DNA of 64,000 nucleotides from Actinomyces sp. zg-332 (GTDB lineage: Bacteria; Actinomycetota; Actinomycetes; Actinomycetales; Actinomycetaceae): contig NZ_CP064951.1 in the NCBI RefSeq assembly GCF_011751945.2, positions 124,001 through 188,000 of the forward strand. The letters are read 5' to 3'. Positions within the stretch are counted from its first letter, which is position 1. Each line of letters opens with the position of its first letter. The notes beneath the pieces were generated by a model. The model was not told the origin of the DNA and searched no databases. It worked only from the letters and a program-made list of their open reading frames with translations. Shown in pieces: positions 1-7,605 of this stretch. Position numbers and translations under genes: made by a program.

Positions 1-1
1 T

Positions 2-199
2 TCTTCTTTTGATTTGACTGGTTCTAGTGTAGTGCTTTTGATTTCTAGGCATGATAAACCTGAAGACGTTATGAAAGTAATAGAGGGATTAGAAAATTCA
101 GGCACTCAAGTAAAAGCTTTGCTTTCGCTGATTTCGCATTCACAACACGATATTGAAACTTTCGAATCAGTGTCTTTGACTTATTTATATGTTTTCTAA
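2..199 (+). CDS. C-terminal fragment, possibly BY-kinase/CpsD-like ATPase
   Basis: The reading frame is open from the left edge and ends with TAA at 197-199, so this is the end of a gene starting outside the window. The visible 65 residues read like the last part of a P-loop polysaccharide-biosynthesis tyrosine kinase: a hydrophobic strand (SSVVLLISRHDKPEDV) like the VLLVVR-x-K-T strand of CpsD/CapB proteins, then a helix (VMKVIEGLENSG) and another hydrophobic strand (VKALLSLIS). This is a resemblance by eye; no Walker motif is inside the window. The following genes (membrane GT-C-like proteins) would fit an exopolysaccharide locus. It could also be an unrelated protein. Confidence 0.4.
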   Translation, partial: SSFDLTGSSVVLLISRHDKPEDVMKVIEGLENSGTQVKALLSLISHSQHDIETFESVSLTYLYVF

Positions 200-228
200 T
201 ATTTATCTATTTATCGCAGAAATTAACC

Positions 229-1161
229 ATGAGTAATTACAATTTTTTCTTAAAAAACACTCCTAGAGATTTTAGTGCAAACACCATTAGAGTTGCTGAA
301 TATTTGGCTAGAATGAGCGATAAATCTGGCAGTATTATTGAAGTGAATCAGCTCAAGTTATCTAACACTTTGAATATTTCACGTACCACAGTTTACAAAG
401 CTATAAAAAAACTTAAAGATGGTGGCATACTGGTTGAATTAAATCACGGAGTATTCAATAAGAAAATATTTGAATGGAAGTTTACTAAAGATTCTTTTGA
501 AAAAACTGCTACCTCCGATTCTCATAAGGATAAGACAGAAGAGGATCGTATCGTTGGTGTTGGTCCTTGGCCTGGAGGTGAACAGAATTGGCCGACCGAA
601 GATTTCTATGATCCAGAATTGCTACAAAATGGCGACAGACGTAATGTTTTAGACCATTATCGTTACTGGAAAATGTCAGCAATAATTGCAGATTTGGACT
701 CTAACTATCGCACACCATTACATATAGCTATCGAAAATTTAGAGCATGATTACAATATAGGTTCAATTGTACGTAGTGCTAACGCTTTTGCTGTAAGTAT
801 GGTTCATATTGTGGGACGTAAACGCTGGAATCGTCGTGGAGCAATGGTTACAGATAGATATCAGCATATTATTCACCACAGCACTTTTGACGATTTCACC
901 AGCTGGTGCTTAGAAAACGATATGCCAATTATAGGTATAGATATTTTGGATAACTCTAAGCCAATTGAAAAAGCTGTGTTGCCTGAAAAGTGTATGTTGT
1001 TGTTCGGGCAAGAAGGTGCTGGAATTTCTAAAGACTTACTCGATAAATGCGATCAGGTTTTGCATATTACTCAAAGAGGTTCTACTCGCTCAATAAATGT
1101 GGGGGCTGCGGCTGCTGTTGCAATGTACACATGGGGATTGCAGAATATAAACAATTTTTAG
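229..1161 (+). CDS. TrmH-family (SPOUT) RNA 2'-O-methyltransferase with N-terminal winged helix
   Basis: 310 aa. Residues about 110-310 are a SpoU/TrmH methyltransferase: motif 1 HDYNIGSIVRSANAF (Asn and Arg of the active site), motif 2 LLFGQEGAGIS and motif 3 STRSINVGAAAAVAMYTW, which form the trefoil-knot SAM site. The linker (GVGPWPGG, YDPELL, GDRRNV, RYW) and the RRGAMVTDRYQH stretch are typical of actinobacterial TrmH homologues, which modify rRNA or tRNA ribose; the exact target cannot be told. Residues about 15-85 are extra and look like a winged helix-turn-helix (ISRTTVYKAIKKLKDGGIL followed by a beta-wing), an arrangement not usual for the family. ATG start at 229 lies 29 bp after the previous gene. 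Confident for the methyltransferase, moderate for the wHTH. Confidence 0.9.
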   Translation: MSNYNFFLKNTPRDFSANTIRVAEYLARMSDKSGSIIEVNQLKLSNTLNISRTTVYKAIKKLKDGGILVELNHGVFNKKIFEWKFTKDSFEKTATSDSHKDKTEEDRIVGVGPWPGGEQNWPTEDFYDPELLQNGDRRNVLDHYRYWKMSAIIADLDSNYRTPLHIAIENLEHDYNIGSIVRSANAFAVSMVHIVGRKRWNRRGAMVTDRYQHIIHHSTFDDFTSWCLENDMPIIGIDILDNSKPIEKAVLPEKCMLLFGQEGAGISKDLLDKCDQVLHITQRGSTRSINVGAAAAVAMYTWGLQNINNF

Positions 1162-1384
1162 AGTATTGTTTATTAATTTTGATTTAGATATCTCCATTTA
1201 AATAGTTTAAATTTTCAGCATATTCTAATAAAACTAGCATTTTCACTTTAATCATCTTATCTCACATTTTGTATAACTTTACGTATTCTTTTGTTTTACG
1301 TATTTGTTTAGTTTCACTCTTCTAATGCATTTTATATAATATTGGAGGTTATATGAATAACACTGTTTTATATAAAGGGAATAT

Positions 1385-3559
1385 ATGTACGGGTCTTGGC
1401 TAGGTTTTGCTTTTGCTTTTATAATTTCTGGTATTTTGTTGTATTTTCCGGGTTACTTGATGAGCAGGGCAATAGGTATTCGTGGGTTTTTAGCTGTTTC
1501 TGTTGCTCCACTTATTAGCATTGGGTTTGTTTCAACTTTGGCTGTTTTGCTGGGTGCTTTACGTATTAAATGGAGCGTGTGGATTTTATTTGCCTGTATT
1601 TTCCTGACTTGCTTTTTGTTATTCATAATAAATGGGGGGGGGATTTATAATCGAGCTTTAATATTTTTTAAGGCAAAATTTTACCCGAAAACTTACGCAA
1701 ATAGTTACGAGATAATTCCTAGTCGAGTGGGTAAAACTAGCAGAGTAGTTATTTCTTGGTGTGGGTTGTTTGTGCCTTTGTGTGTTGGTTTGGTTGCTGG
1801 TTTTGTTTTGTTTGTGCGTGTTTTGTTGGCTTTGAGGGTTCCTTTTGCTTTTAGTCAGAGTTCTGATGGGCATTATCATTATAATAGTGTTGCTAGTATG
1901 CTTGAGAGTGGGGATTTGTCTTCTTTGCATATGTTGCAGCTTCCTCCTAATTCTAGTTTTTATCCTGCTGCTTGGCATGATTTTGTTACTAGTGTTATTC
2001 ATGTTACGGGTGTTAGTATTCCTGTTGCTGCTAATGCTTTTACTTATTTTTTGCTTTGTTTTGTGTGGCCTTTGTCTATGCTTACTTTTGCTTTATGTAT
2101 CAGCAAAAACAAAGTATTCCTAAGCGTAGTAGCTGGTACTAGTACTCTGATTTCATTTTTCCCAGGTATTTATTTAACCTTCGGCATTCTTTACGCAAAT
2201 ATTACAGCTGCTGTTGTATTACCAGTAGTTTTCATGATTGTAGTGTCTTTCTTATTCAGACAACGTTTCTTTGGATTTTGGCAAGTAGTATTTTTGGGTG
2301 TAACTTCTTTGCTAGCCTTAGCTTTCGCTCAATCTAGTGGAATATTTACTGTCTACTATGTCGTCCTTATTGTTCTGCCTTTTGCTGGATATAAGTTAGG
2401 TAAAGAATTTGACGTTTATAATCTCGGTTTTAAAGACTTTATATTTGGTGTTTCAAAAACGAAAACTCTAAATGATAGTGGCAGTGCTGGTGAAATCGAA
2501 AGCCATTCTTATAAATATAGAATAATTTTTACAGCCTTAGCGTTTTTAGTATTGTTTGCAATTATTGCTGCTGTTACATACATTTCTTTAACAAATCCAT
2601 CCATATATAACGCTCGATTTACTTCTAATATAGTAATACCGACAAGATATGGTAGAAAAGAAGCTTTATTAGCATTTTTGACTACAGGTCAGAGGTTTTT
2701 AACAGTACCTGGAGATCAAGTATTTTATGAGAACATATATGTGTCGGTTTTGTGTTTTATTGGCTTAGGTGTAATTTTACGCAGACATTTTAAAACTAAC
2801 TATTTGTGGATAATTGTTGCGTGGATATGGTTCTCATTCTTGAACTTTATTGCTGCAAGCTGGCCAGATAATAGGCTCCGTGCCTTTTTGACTGGTATTT
2901 ATTATGGTGAACCTATACGTTTGATATCAATACAAGTAATTTTCATGGTGATAATTATAGCTTTAGCTGTAATGTTTATGCTTTCAAAGTTAAAGTTGCT
3001 TGCTTATGATAGTGGAAAATATGGTTTTAAGATATTTGGTGCTATTACGTTAGTTCTTTTGTTTATTGTAGCCCAAGTAATACCTGCGTATTCATATAGA
3101 TTTGTTGCTCAAAATATAAGTTTTTCTTTGCCTGAATCTAATCTAAATAATGAGTTAGTATATTCGAAATCTGAAGTTGACTTTATGCAATCCAATACGG
3201 ATAAAATCGATAAATCTTATAATGTTATAGGCAATCCTTTCAAAGGAACTACTGCTTCTTGGTTCCTGTTTGGGCAAAGAAACGTAATGTACCATATTCA
3301 GCACCCAAGAGACGAGTATAGGCAAATATTGTCTAATAACCTTGAGGAAATTAATACGAATCCTAAGGTCTGTAAAGCTATTAAGAAGTATAAAGTACGT
3401 TACGTTTATTCTTTTGTTGGAAAGTGTCAGTGGGGTAGGGATTGCGATAGAGAATATCCTAGCTTTGATAATCTTGATAACAAACCATTCGCTAAGTTAA
3501 TCAATAAAGATAAATATGGTAATAAACTTTTTGAAATCAATGGATGTGATAATCACTAA
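1385..3559 (+). CDS. Polytopic membrane protein, DUF6541-like (copy A), probable GT-C-type transferase
   Basis: 724 aa with many hydrophobic segments through about residue 580 and a soluble C-terminal part ending in a Cys-containing domain (KVCKAIKKYKVRYVYS...). It resembles actinobacterial DUF6541 proteins: an extracytoplasmic segment with SDGHYHYNSVASMLESGD and FYPAAWHDF after the first membrane helices. Acidic residues in the first outer loop are what GT-C glycosyltransferases use, so a role in transferring a lipid-linked sugar to a surface polymer is inferred, not shown. ATG at 1385 follows AAAGGG. The coding sequence contains nine Gs in a row at 1634-1642 (Asn-Gly-Gly-Gly-Ile), so slippage would shift the frame about 86 codons in. 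Bases 1874-2126 are identical to the next gene. The surrounding sequence is much more diverged. Confidence 0.8.
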   Translation: MYGSWLGFAFAFIISGILLYFPGYLMSRAIGIRGFLAVSVAPLISIGFVSTLAVLLGALRIKWSVWILFACIFLTCFLLFIINGGGIYNRALIFFKAKFYPKTYANSYEIIPSRVGKTSRVVISWCGLFVPLCVGLVAGFVLFVRVLLALRVPFAFSQSSDGHYHYNSVASMLESGDLSSLHMLQLPPNSSFYPAAWHDFVTSVIHVTGVSIPVAANAFTYFLLCFVWPLSMLTFALCISKNKVFLSVVAGTSTLISFFPGIYLTFGILYANITAAVVLPVVFMIVVSFLFRQRFFGFWQVVFLGVTSLLALAFAQSSGIFTVYYVVLIVLPFAGYKLGKEFDVYNLGFKDFIFGVSKTKTLNDSGSAGEIESHSYKYRIIFTALAFLVLFAIIAAVTYISLTNPSIYNARFTSNIVIPTRYGRKEALLAFLTTGQRFLTVPGDQVFYENIYVSVLCFIGLGVILRRHFKTNYLWIIVAWIWFSFLNFIAASWPDNRLRAFLTGIYYGEPIRLISIQVIFMVIIIALAVMFMLSKLKLLAYDSGKYGFKIFGAITLVLLFIVAQVIPAYSYRFVAQNISFSLPESNLNNELVYSKSEVDFMQSNTDKIDKSYNVIGNPFKGTTASWFLFGQRNVMYHIQHPRDEYRQILSNNLEEINTNPKVCKAIKKYKVRYVYSFVGKCQWGRDCDREYPSFDNLDNKPFAKLINKDKYGNKLFEINGCDNH
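1634..1642 (+). repeat. G9 homopolymer inside copy A (possible phase-variation tract)
   Basis: Nine consecutive Gs encode three glycines in frame, at residues 84-86. In an AT-rich genome such tracts are rare. Gain or loss of one base would truncate the protein. Length as seen keeps the frame open. Confidence 0.85.
1874..2126 (+). repeat. 253-bp perfect repeat, copy 1
   Basis: Identical base for base to 4068-4320 (offset 2194). Identity stops abruptly on both sides: the base before TATCATTATAATAG differs, and after TAAGCG the copies read TAGTAG and CGGTTG. The block encodes the YHYNSVASMLESGDLSS...ISKNKVFLS part of both membrane proteins. Best explained by recent gene conversion. Confidence 0.97.
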
Positions 3560-3662
3560 AGTTTTAATTTGAAATATAGCTTTTATTAGTACTCTTCTTT
3601 ATCGTATACAGATAGTTTCTGATAAGATACTTTTAATTTGTAGATAAATATTGAGGGGAAAA

Positions 3663-5660
3663 ATGCACGGAACTTGGTCTGATTTCACTTTTGCTTTGAT
3701 AATTTGTGGTATTTTAGTTTATTTACCGGGCTTTATTCTTGCACGTGCTTTGAATATTCGTGGATTCCTCTCTATAGGTGTTGCTCCTATTATTAGCATA
3801 TCTTTAATATCTACTACAGCTGTAATGTTTGGTTCCATAGGAATTCCATGGACAATAGTTGGCTTATTTATAGTATTTGTACTTGTCACCGTTTTTGCTT
3901 TAATCATAAGAGTTTTATTCAATTACGATGAAAAAATAAAAGTAGTTAGGTATAGAGAAACTTTTATACCTACTGTAATAGCCCTACTTACTGGTGGCGT
4001 ATTCTTTGCAAGAGTTTTGTATTCTTTGAAAGTTCCTTATGCCATAAGTCAGACTTATGATGCAAACTATCATTATAATAGTGTTGCTAGTATGCTTGAG
4101 AGTGGGGATTTGTCTTCTTTGCATATGTTGCAGCTTCCTCCTAATTCTAGTTTTTATCCTGCTGCTTGGCATGATTTTGTTACTAGTGTTATTCATGTTA
4201 CGGGTGTTAGTATTCCTGTTGCTGCTAATGCTTTTACTTATTTTTTGCTTTGTTTTGTGTGGCCTTTGTCTATGCTTACTTTTGCTTTATGTATCAGCAA
4301 AAACAAAGTATTCCTAAGCGCGGTTGCAACAGTTAGCACTTTAATAGCTTTCTTCCCAGGCGTTTACTTATGGTTTGGTATGTTATATGCCAATGTTGTG
4401 GCTTCATCTTTCTTGCCTGCTGTTTTGATGGTAGTTGTGGCATTCTTGTTTAGACAAAATTATTTCCAGTGGTGGCAGAGCATTATACTGGGAATTGCTT
4501 CTTTCTTAGGGCTAGTTTTCTCTCAACCTAATGGTATTTTTACTGTTTACTATGTTGTACTTATTGTTTTGCCTTTTGCTGCTTATTACTTTGGTAAAGA
4601 TTTGGATAAAGGTAAATCCAAGAAAAATCGAATTCTTTTTGTTTTACTAGCGATAGTTGCTGATATTGCTTTAGAAATAGTAGTTGGTATTTTGTCATAC
4701 AACATAAAGACACTATATAATCTTCGCTTTGACTACAATGTTATTATTGGGGCACCTCATGGTTATAAGAGCGGTATTCTAGCTTTCTTGACTGCTAGAT
4801 TTGAAGGTTATGAAGGTAGCTTGTTACCTTATCTGGATAATTTACCTATAGCTGTCTTGGTGTTTCTCGGTCTTTTCTTAGTGCTTAGAAATTACAAAAA
4901 ATCCTCATGGTTAATACTGGCTTATTTGTGGTTCTCTTTCATAAATTTTGTAGCAGGTTCTTTGCCTACTTCTTTGTTCAGAACACTTATAAGTGGTGTG
5001 TATTACTCTGAAAAAATGCGTTTAATTTCTATACAAGCAATATTTATGGTGATTTTTGTCGCTATATCTGTGCTGTTTATTTTTGAGAAAATCAAAGCTG
5101 TAAAGAAAAATTCACAAGGAGAATATAGCTTTAAGCTCGTTACTATTGCTGGGTTAGTGTTAGTTTTTGTTGCTGGTAATTTTGTTCCGTATTATGCAAG
5201 TCAATTTGAAGCTACTGAAGGTGCTTTTAGCTTGCCGAAAGATAATACGAAGTTAGGTTACGAGTACTCTAAAGAAGAAATTGATTTTATGGCAAGAACT
5301 ATTAAATCTTTAGATAAGAACTACACGGTTACTGGTAATCCTTGGAAAGGTGCTACTGCTACTTGGTATTTATTTGGACACAAGAATCCTTTATATCATG
5401 CCGCATATCCATCTGATAAAAATCAATTACTGATAATCCAAAGTCTAAATAAAGCTAACGAAAATCCTAAAGTGTGTGAAGCAGTAAAGGCTTTGAAGCT
5501 GAAATATGTTTATTCTCTCAGTGGTAAGTGTTTATGGGAACGTAATTGTGATGTAGAAGGTTATCAGGGTTTAGCAGATTTGGAAGAAAATAATGTAGCC
5601 AAATTGTTAGATCAGGATAATGCTGGTAATAAACTATATGAGATTACAGCATGCAAATAG
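3663..5660 (+). CDS. Polytopic membrane protein, DUF6541-like (copy B), probable GT-C-type transferase
   Basis: 665 aa, a paralogue of the preceding gene along its whole length: same hydrophobic pattern, same FYPAAWHDF motif, same soluble C-terminal domain (NPKVCEAVKALKLKYVYSLSGKC). Outside the shared block the proteins have clearly diverged, for example VPYAISQTYDAN against VPFAFSQSSDGH. I place the start at ATG 3663 because TTG 3651 overlaps the ribosome-binding sequence GAGGGG at 3653-3658. The gene lacks a G9 tract. It follows copy A by about 100 bp and may share its transcript. Activity and substrate are unknown; a tandem pair with an identical exposed segment fits a pair of surface-polymer enzymes exchanging sequence. 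Confidence 0.8.
   Translation: MHGTWSDFTFALIICGILVYLPGFILARALNIRGFLSIGVAPIISISLISTTAVMFGSIGIPWTIVGLFIVFVLVTVFALIIRVLFNYDEKIKVVRYRETFIPTVIALLTGGVFFARVLYSLKVPYAISQTYDANYHYNSVASMLESGDLSSLHMLQLPPNSSFYPAAWHDFVTSVIHVTGVSIPVAANAFTYFLLCFVWPLSMLTFALCISKNKVFLSAVATVSTLIAFFPGVYLWFGMLYANVVASSFLPAVLMVVVAFLFRQNYFQWWQSIILGIASFLGLVFSQPNGIFTVYYVVLIVLPFAAYYFGKDLDKGKSKKNRILFVLLAIVADIALEIVVGILSYNIKTLYNLRFDYNVIIGAPHGYKSGILAFLTARFEGYEGSLLPYLDNLPIAVLVFLGLFLVLRNYKKSSWLILAYLWFSFINFVAGSLPTSLFRTLISGVYYSEKMRLISIQAIFMVIFVAISVLFIFEKIKAVKKNSQGEYSFKLVTIAGLVLVFVAGNFVPYYASQFEATEGAFSLPKDNTKLGYEYSKEEIDFMARTIKSLDKNYTVTGNPWKGATATWYLFGHKNPLYHAAYPSDKNQLLIIQSLNKANENPKVCEAVKALKLKYVYSLSGKCLWERNCDVEGYQGLADLEENNVAKLLDQDNAGNKLYEITACK
4068..4320 (+). 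repeat. 253-bp perfect repeat, copy 2
   Basis: Second copy of the block at 1874-2126, in the same orientation and the same reading frame of the paralogous gene. In this gene its codon style (many TTG, GTT, GCT and TCT codons) contrasts with the A-richer flanks (GCA, ATA, TTA), so the block looks imported here. Confidence 0.97.
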
Positions 5661-5834
5661 ACTAAATTTGTGCTGTGTGAAGTAACTTAGATTAATTGCG
5701 AAGACTACATTTTGTTTCGTTTTGATTATTGTAAAAAGGAGCATAGTTTTTATATTGCTGAGCTGTCCTATTGTTAGAATATTTCCTTAAATATAACTTA
5801 TATTATAAAGGTTATTTTCTAAATAGATAATATT

Positions 5835-5848
5835 TGAAAACGTTGAAA
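5835..5848. promoter_or_regulatory. LacI/CcpA-type operator candidate
   Basis: TGAAAACGTTGAAA matches 12 of 14 positions of the catabolite-responsive/LacI-family consensus TGWAARCGYTWNCW, with the central CG. It lies about 100 bp upstream of the predicted promoter of the sugar cluster. No regulator gene is adjacent. The rest of 5661-5942 is AT-rich and shows no gene. Confidence 0.35.
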
Positions 5849-5942
5849 TATCAATAATTTTTCTATTTATTTTAGGATAAAAGTTCAAATAAAAATTAGT
5901 TTTAATATTTTAAAATATACCCTTAAAAAATTGTTATTACTA

Positions 5943-5951
5943 TGTTATAAT
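5943..5951 (+). promoter_or_regulatory. Extended -10 promoter element for the sugar cluster
   Basis: TGTTATAAT is an extended -10 hexamer (TGn TATAAT). No good -35 box lies at the correct distance, which is normal for extended -10 promoters. Transcription would start near 5958, about 70 nt before the first gene. Confidence 0.5.
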
Positions 5952-6028
5952 TTTTGGACTGCCCACAATGGTGTGTGAGTTCTTAGTGATTTGTGCAAAT
6001 TGTAACTAGAAATTTATGGGGAATTTCA

Positions 6029-6682
6029 ATGAAGAACTTTTCTGAAGGTAAAAAAAATTTAGAGTTTTTACCGCAAGAAATATTAGACAAGGCATTAGTA
6101 TGTGCTGATTATGCTATGGAACGTGAAATTCTTGCTTTAAATACAGCTAAGGAAAAAAATAAAATTTTGCTACCTGAAGTTATTAAGGTTCTTGCTTTGT
6201 CTCAGGGAAGAGTAATTGTCTCAGGTATAGGAAAGTCTGGGCACATAGGTAAAAAAATAGCAGCAACTTTAGCTTCAACAGGAACTCCATCATTTTTTGT
6301 ACATTCAACTGAGTCTTTACACGGTGATTCTGGAATGTTTGTTTCAGGGGACGTTGCAATTTTAATTTCTTATTCAGGTACAACTGCTGAAGTTGTACAG
6401 TTAGCTACAATGCTTTCGCAACGTGGAGTAAAGACTATAGCTATGACAAAGTCAGCTGAAAGCATTTTAGCTCAAGAGTGTGATTTATTTATTGATATTA
6501 GTGTTGAGCGTGAAGCTGACCCGCTAAACTTAGCACCTACAGCCTCAACTACTGTTACACTGATGTTAGGTGATAGTATAGCTAGTGCTTTGATGGGAAT
6601 ATATAACTTTGAACCTAAAGACTTTAAATTTTTCCATCCAGGAGGAGCTTTAGGCTCCAAGCTTTCAGGAGGAAAAAAATGA
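6029..6682 (+). CDS. KpsF/GutQ-like sugar-phosphate isomerase (SIS domain)
   Basis: 217 aa. A single SIS domain with the KpsF-type signatures GIGKSGHIGKKIAATLASTG, HSTESLHGDSGM, ISYSGTTAE and the C-terminal FFHPGGALGSKL. The two CBS domains of E. coli KdsD are absent. Known relatives interconvert D-arabinose 5-phosphate and D-ribulose 5-phosphate. Gram-positive bacteria make no KDO, so here the enzyme more probably serves catabolism of an imported sugar. GTG 5993 would add 12 residues, but GGGG before ATG 6029 decides for the shorter form. Its stop overlaps the next start (ATGA), so it is translationally coupled to the ribokinase-like kinase. Confidence 0.8.
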   Translation: MKNFSEGKKNLEFLPQEILDKALVCADYAMEREILALNTAKEKNKILLPEVIKVLALSQGRVIVSGIGKSGHIGKKIAATLASTGTPSFFVHSTESLHGDSGMFVSGDVAILISYSGTTAEVVQLATMLSQRGVKTIAMTKSAESILAQECDLFIDISVEREADPLNLAPTASTTVTLMLGDSIASALMGIYNFEPKDFKFFHPGGALGSKLSGGKK

Positions 6683-7584
6683 CTGTATGTGTAGTTGGAT
6701 CTTTTATGATGGACTTGGTAGTTGTAGCTAGTCGTCGCCCAAATCCTGGAGAAACTCTAATAGGGGACAGCTTCTCAATGTTTGTTGGAGGTAAAGGTTT
6801 CAACCAAGCTGTAGCAGCAAAGCGTGCAGGAAGCCAAGTCTCAATGGTAGGACGTTTAGGGCAAGATCCTTTTGCTGACAAGTTTGTTGAGTTCATGAGG
6901 GCTGAGGGGATTGATTTTTCAGGCGTTGAATATGATGAAGAAGTCGGCACAGGTACCGCGACACCTTTAGTTGAGCATAGTGGCCAAAATTCAATTGTCA
7001 TTGTTCCTCAATCTAATATGAGAATTACTGAAGAACAAATCGATGCTAAAAGCAATATCTTAGCTCAAAGTGATGTAGTAGTTTTGCAACTTGAAATACC
7101 TATACCGACTGTAAAGTACGTTGCTAAAAAAGCGAAAACTCTAGGGAAAACAGTTATTTTAAACCCAGCTCCTTATGCTGAATTAGATGCAGAACTGTTA
7201 AATAATGTTGACTTTATTATTCCAAATGAAGCAGAATTATTGGGATTAATTCCAGATTGCAATATTGATGATATTGATTCCATTATTTCTAGTGTAAAAG
7301 ATTTCCAGAAAAAAATACCATTAAATTTTGTGGTTACTTTGGGAGAGCGTGGTGTGGTCTCAATTGATGAGAACGGCAAAGTGCTGTCAATAGAGCCTCA
7401 TTGCGTAACACCAATAGATACTGTTGGTGCAGGAGATACTTTCTGTGGCTATTTCGCCAGTGCTTTATCTGAAGGAAAAGCCTTGCAAGAATGTTTAAGT
7501 CTTGCAAATAAAGCAGCTAGTATTTCAGTTACTCGCAGAGGTGCAGCACAGTCTGTTCCTCTAATAGACGAAGTAAGAATATAA
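6679..7584 (+). CDS. Ribokinase-like sugar kinase (PfkB family)
   Basis: 301 aa. Ribokinase signatures in order: N-terminal VVGSFMMDLVV, GGKGFNQAVAAKRAG (PfkB motif 1, substrate binding), ILNPAPYAEL, IPNEAELLGL, VVTLGERGVV, and DTVGAGDTFCGYFASAL (PfkB motif 2; the Asp in GAGD is the catalytic base), then ASISVTRRGAAQSVP. RbsK phosphorylates D-ribose at O5 and relatives accept other pentoses. Coupled with a KpsF-like isomerase, a route from a pentose (for example D-arabinose) to its 5-phosphate and then to ribulose 5-phosphate is attractive but inferred. ATG start overlaps the upstream stop. Confidence 0.85.
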   Translation: MTVCVVGSFMMDLVVVASRRPNPGETLIGDSFSMFVGGKGFNQAVAAKRAGSQVSMVGRLGQDPFADKFVEFMRAEGIDFSGVEYDEEVGTGTATPLVEHSGQNSIVIVPQSNMRITEEQIDAKSNILAQSDVVVLQLEIPIPTVKYVAKKAKTLGKTVILNPAPYAELDAELLNNVDFIIPNEAELLGLIPDCNIDDIDSIISSVKDFQKKIPLNFVVTLGERGVVSIDENGKVLSIEPHCVTPIDTVGAGDTFCGYFASALSEGKALQECLSLANKAASISVTRRGAAQSVPLIDEVRI

Positions 7585-7605
7585 CATAAATACAAGGAGA
7601 TAATT

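Noticed and set aside
1658-2002. Antisense ORF of 114 aa, with an apparent homologue at 3984-4196
   Set aside because: Both are shadows of the 253-bp duplicated block, so their identity mirrors the sense-strand repeat. Composition and position do not suggest a gene.
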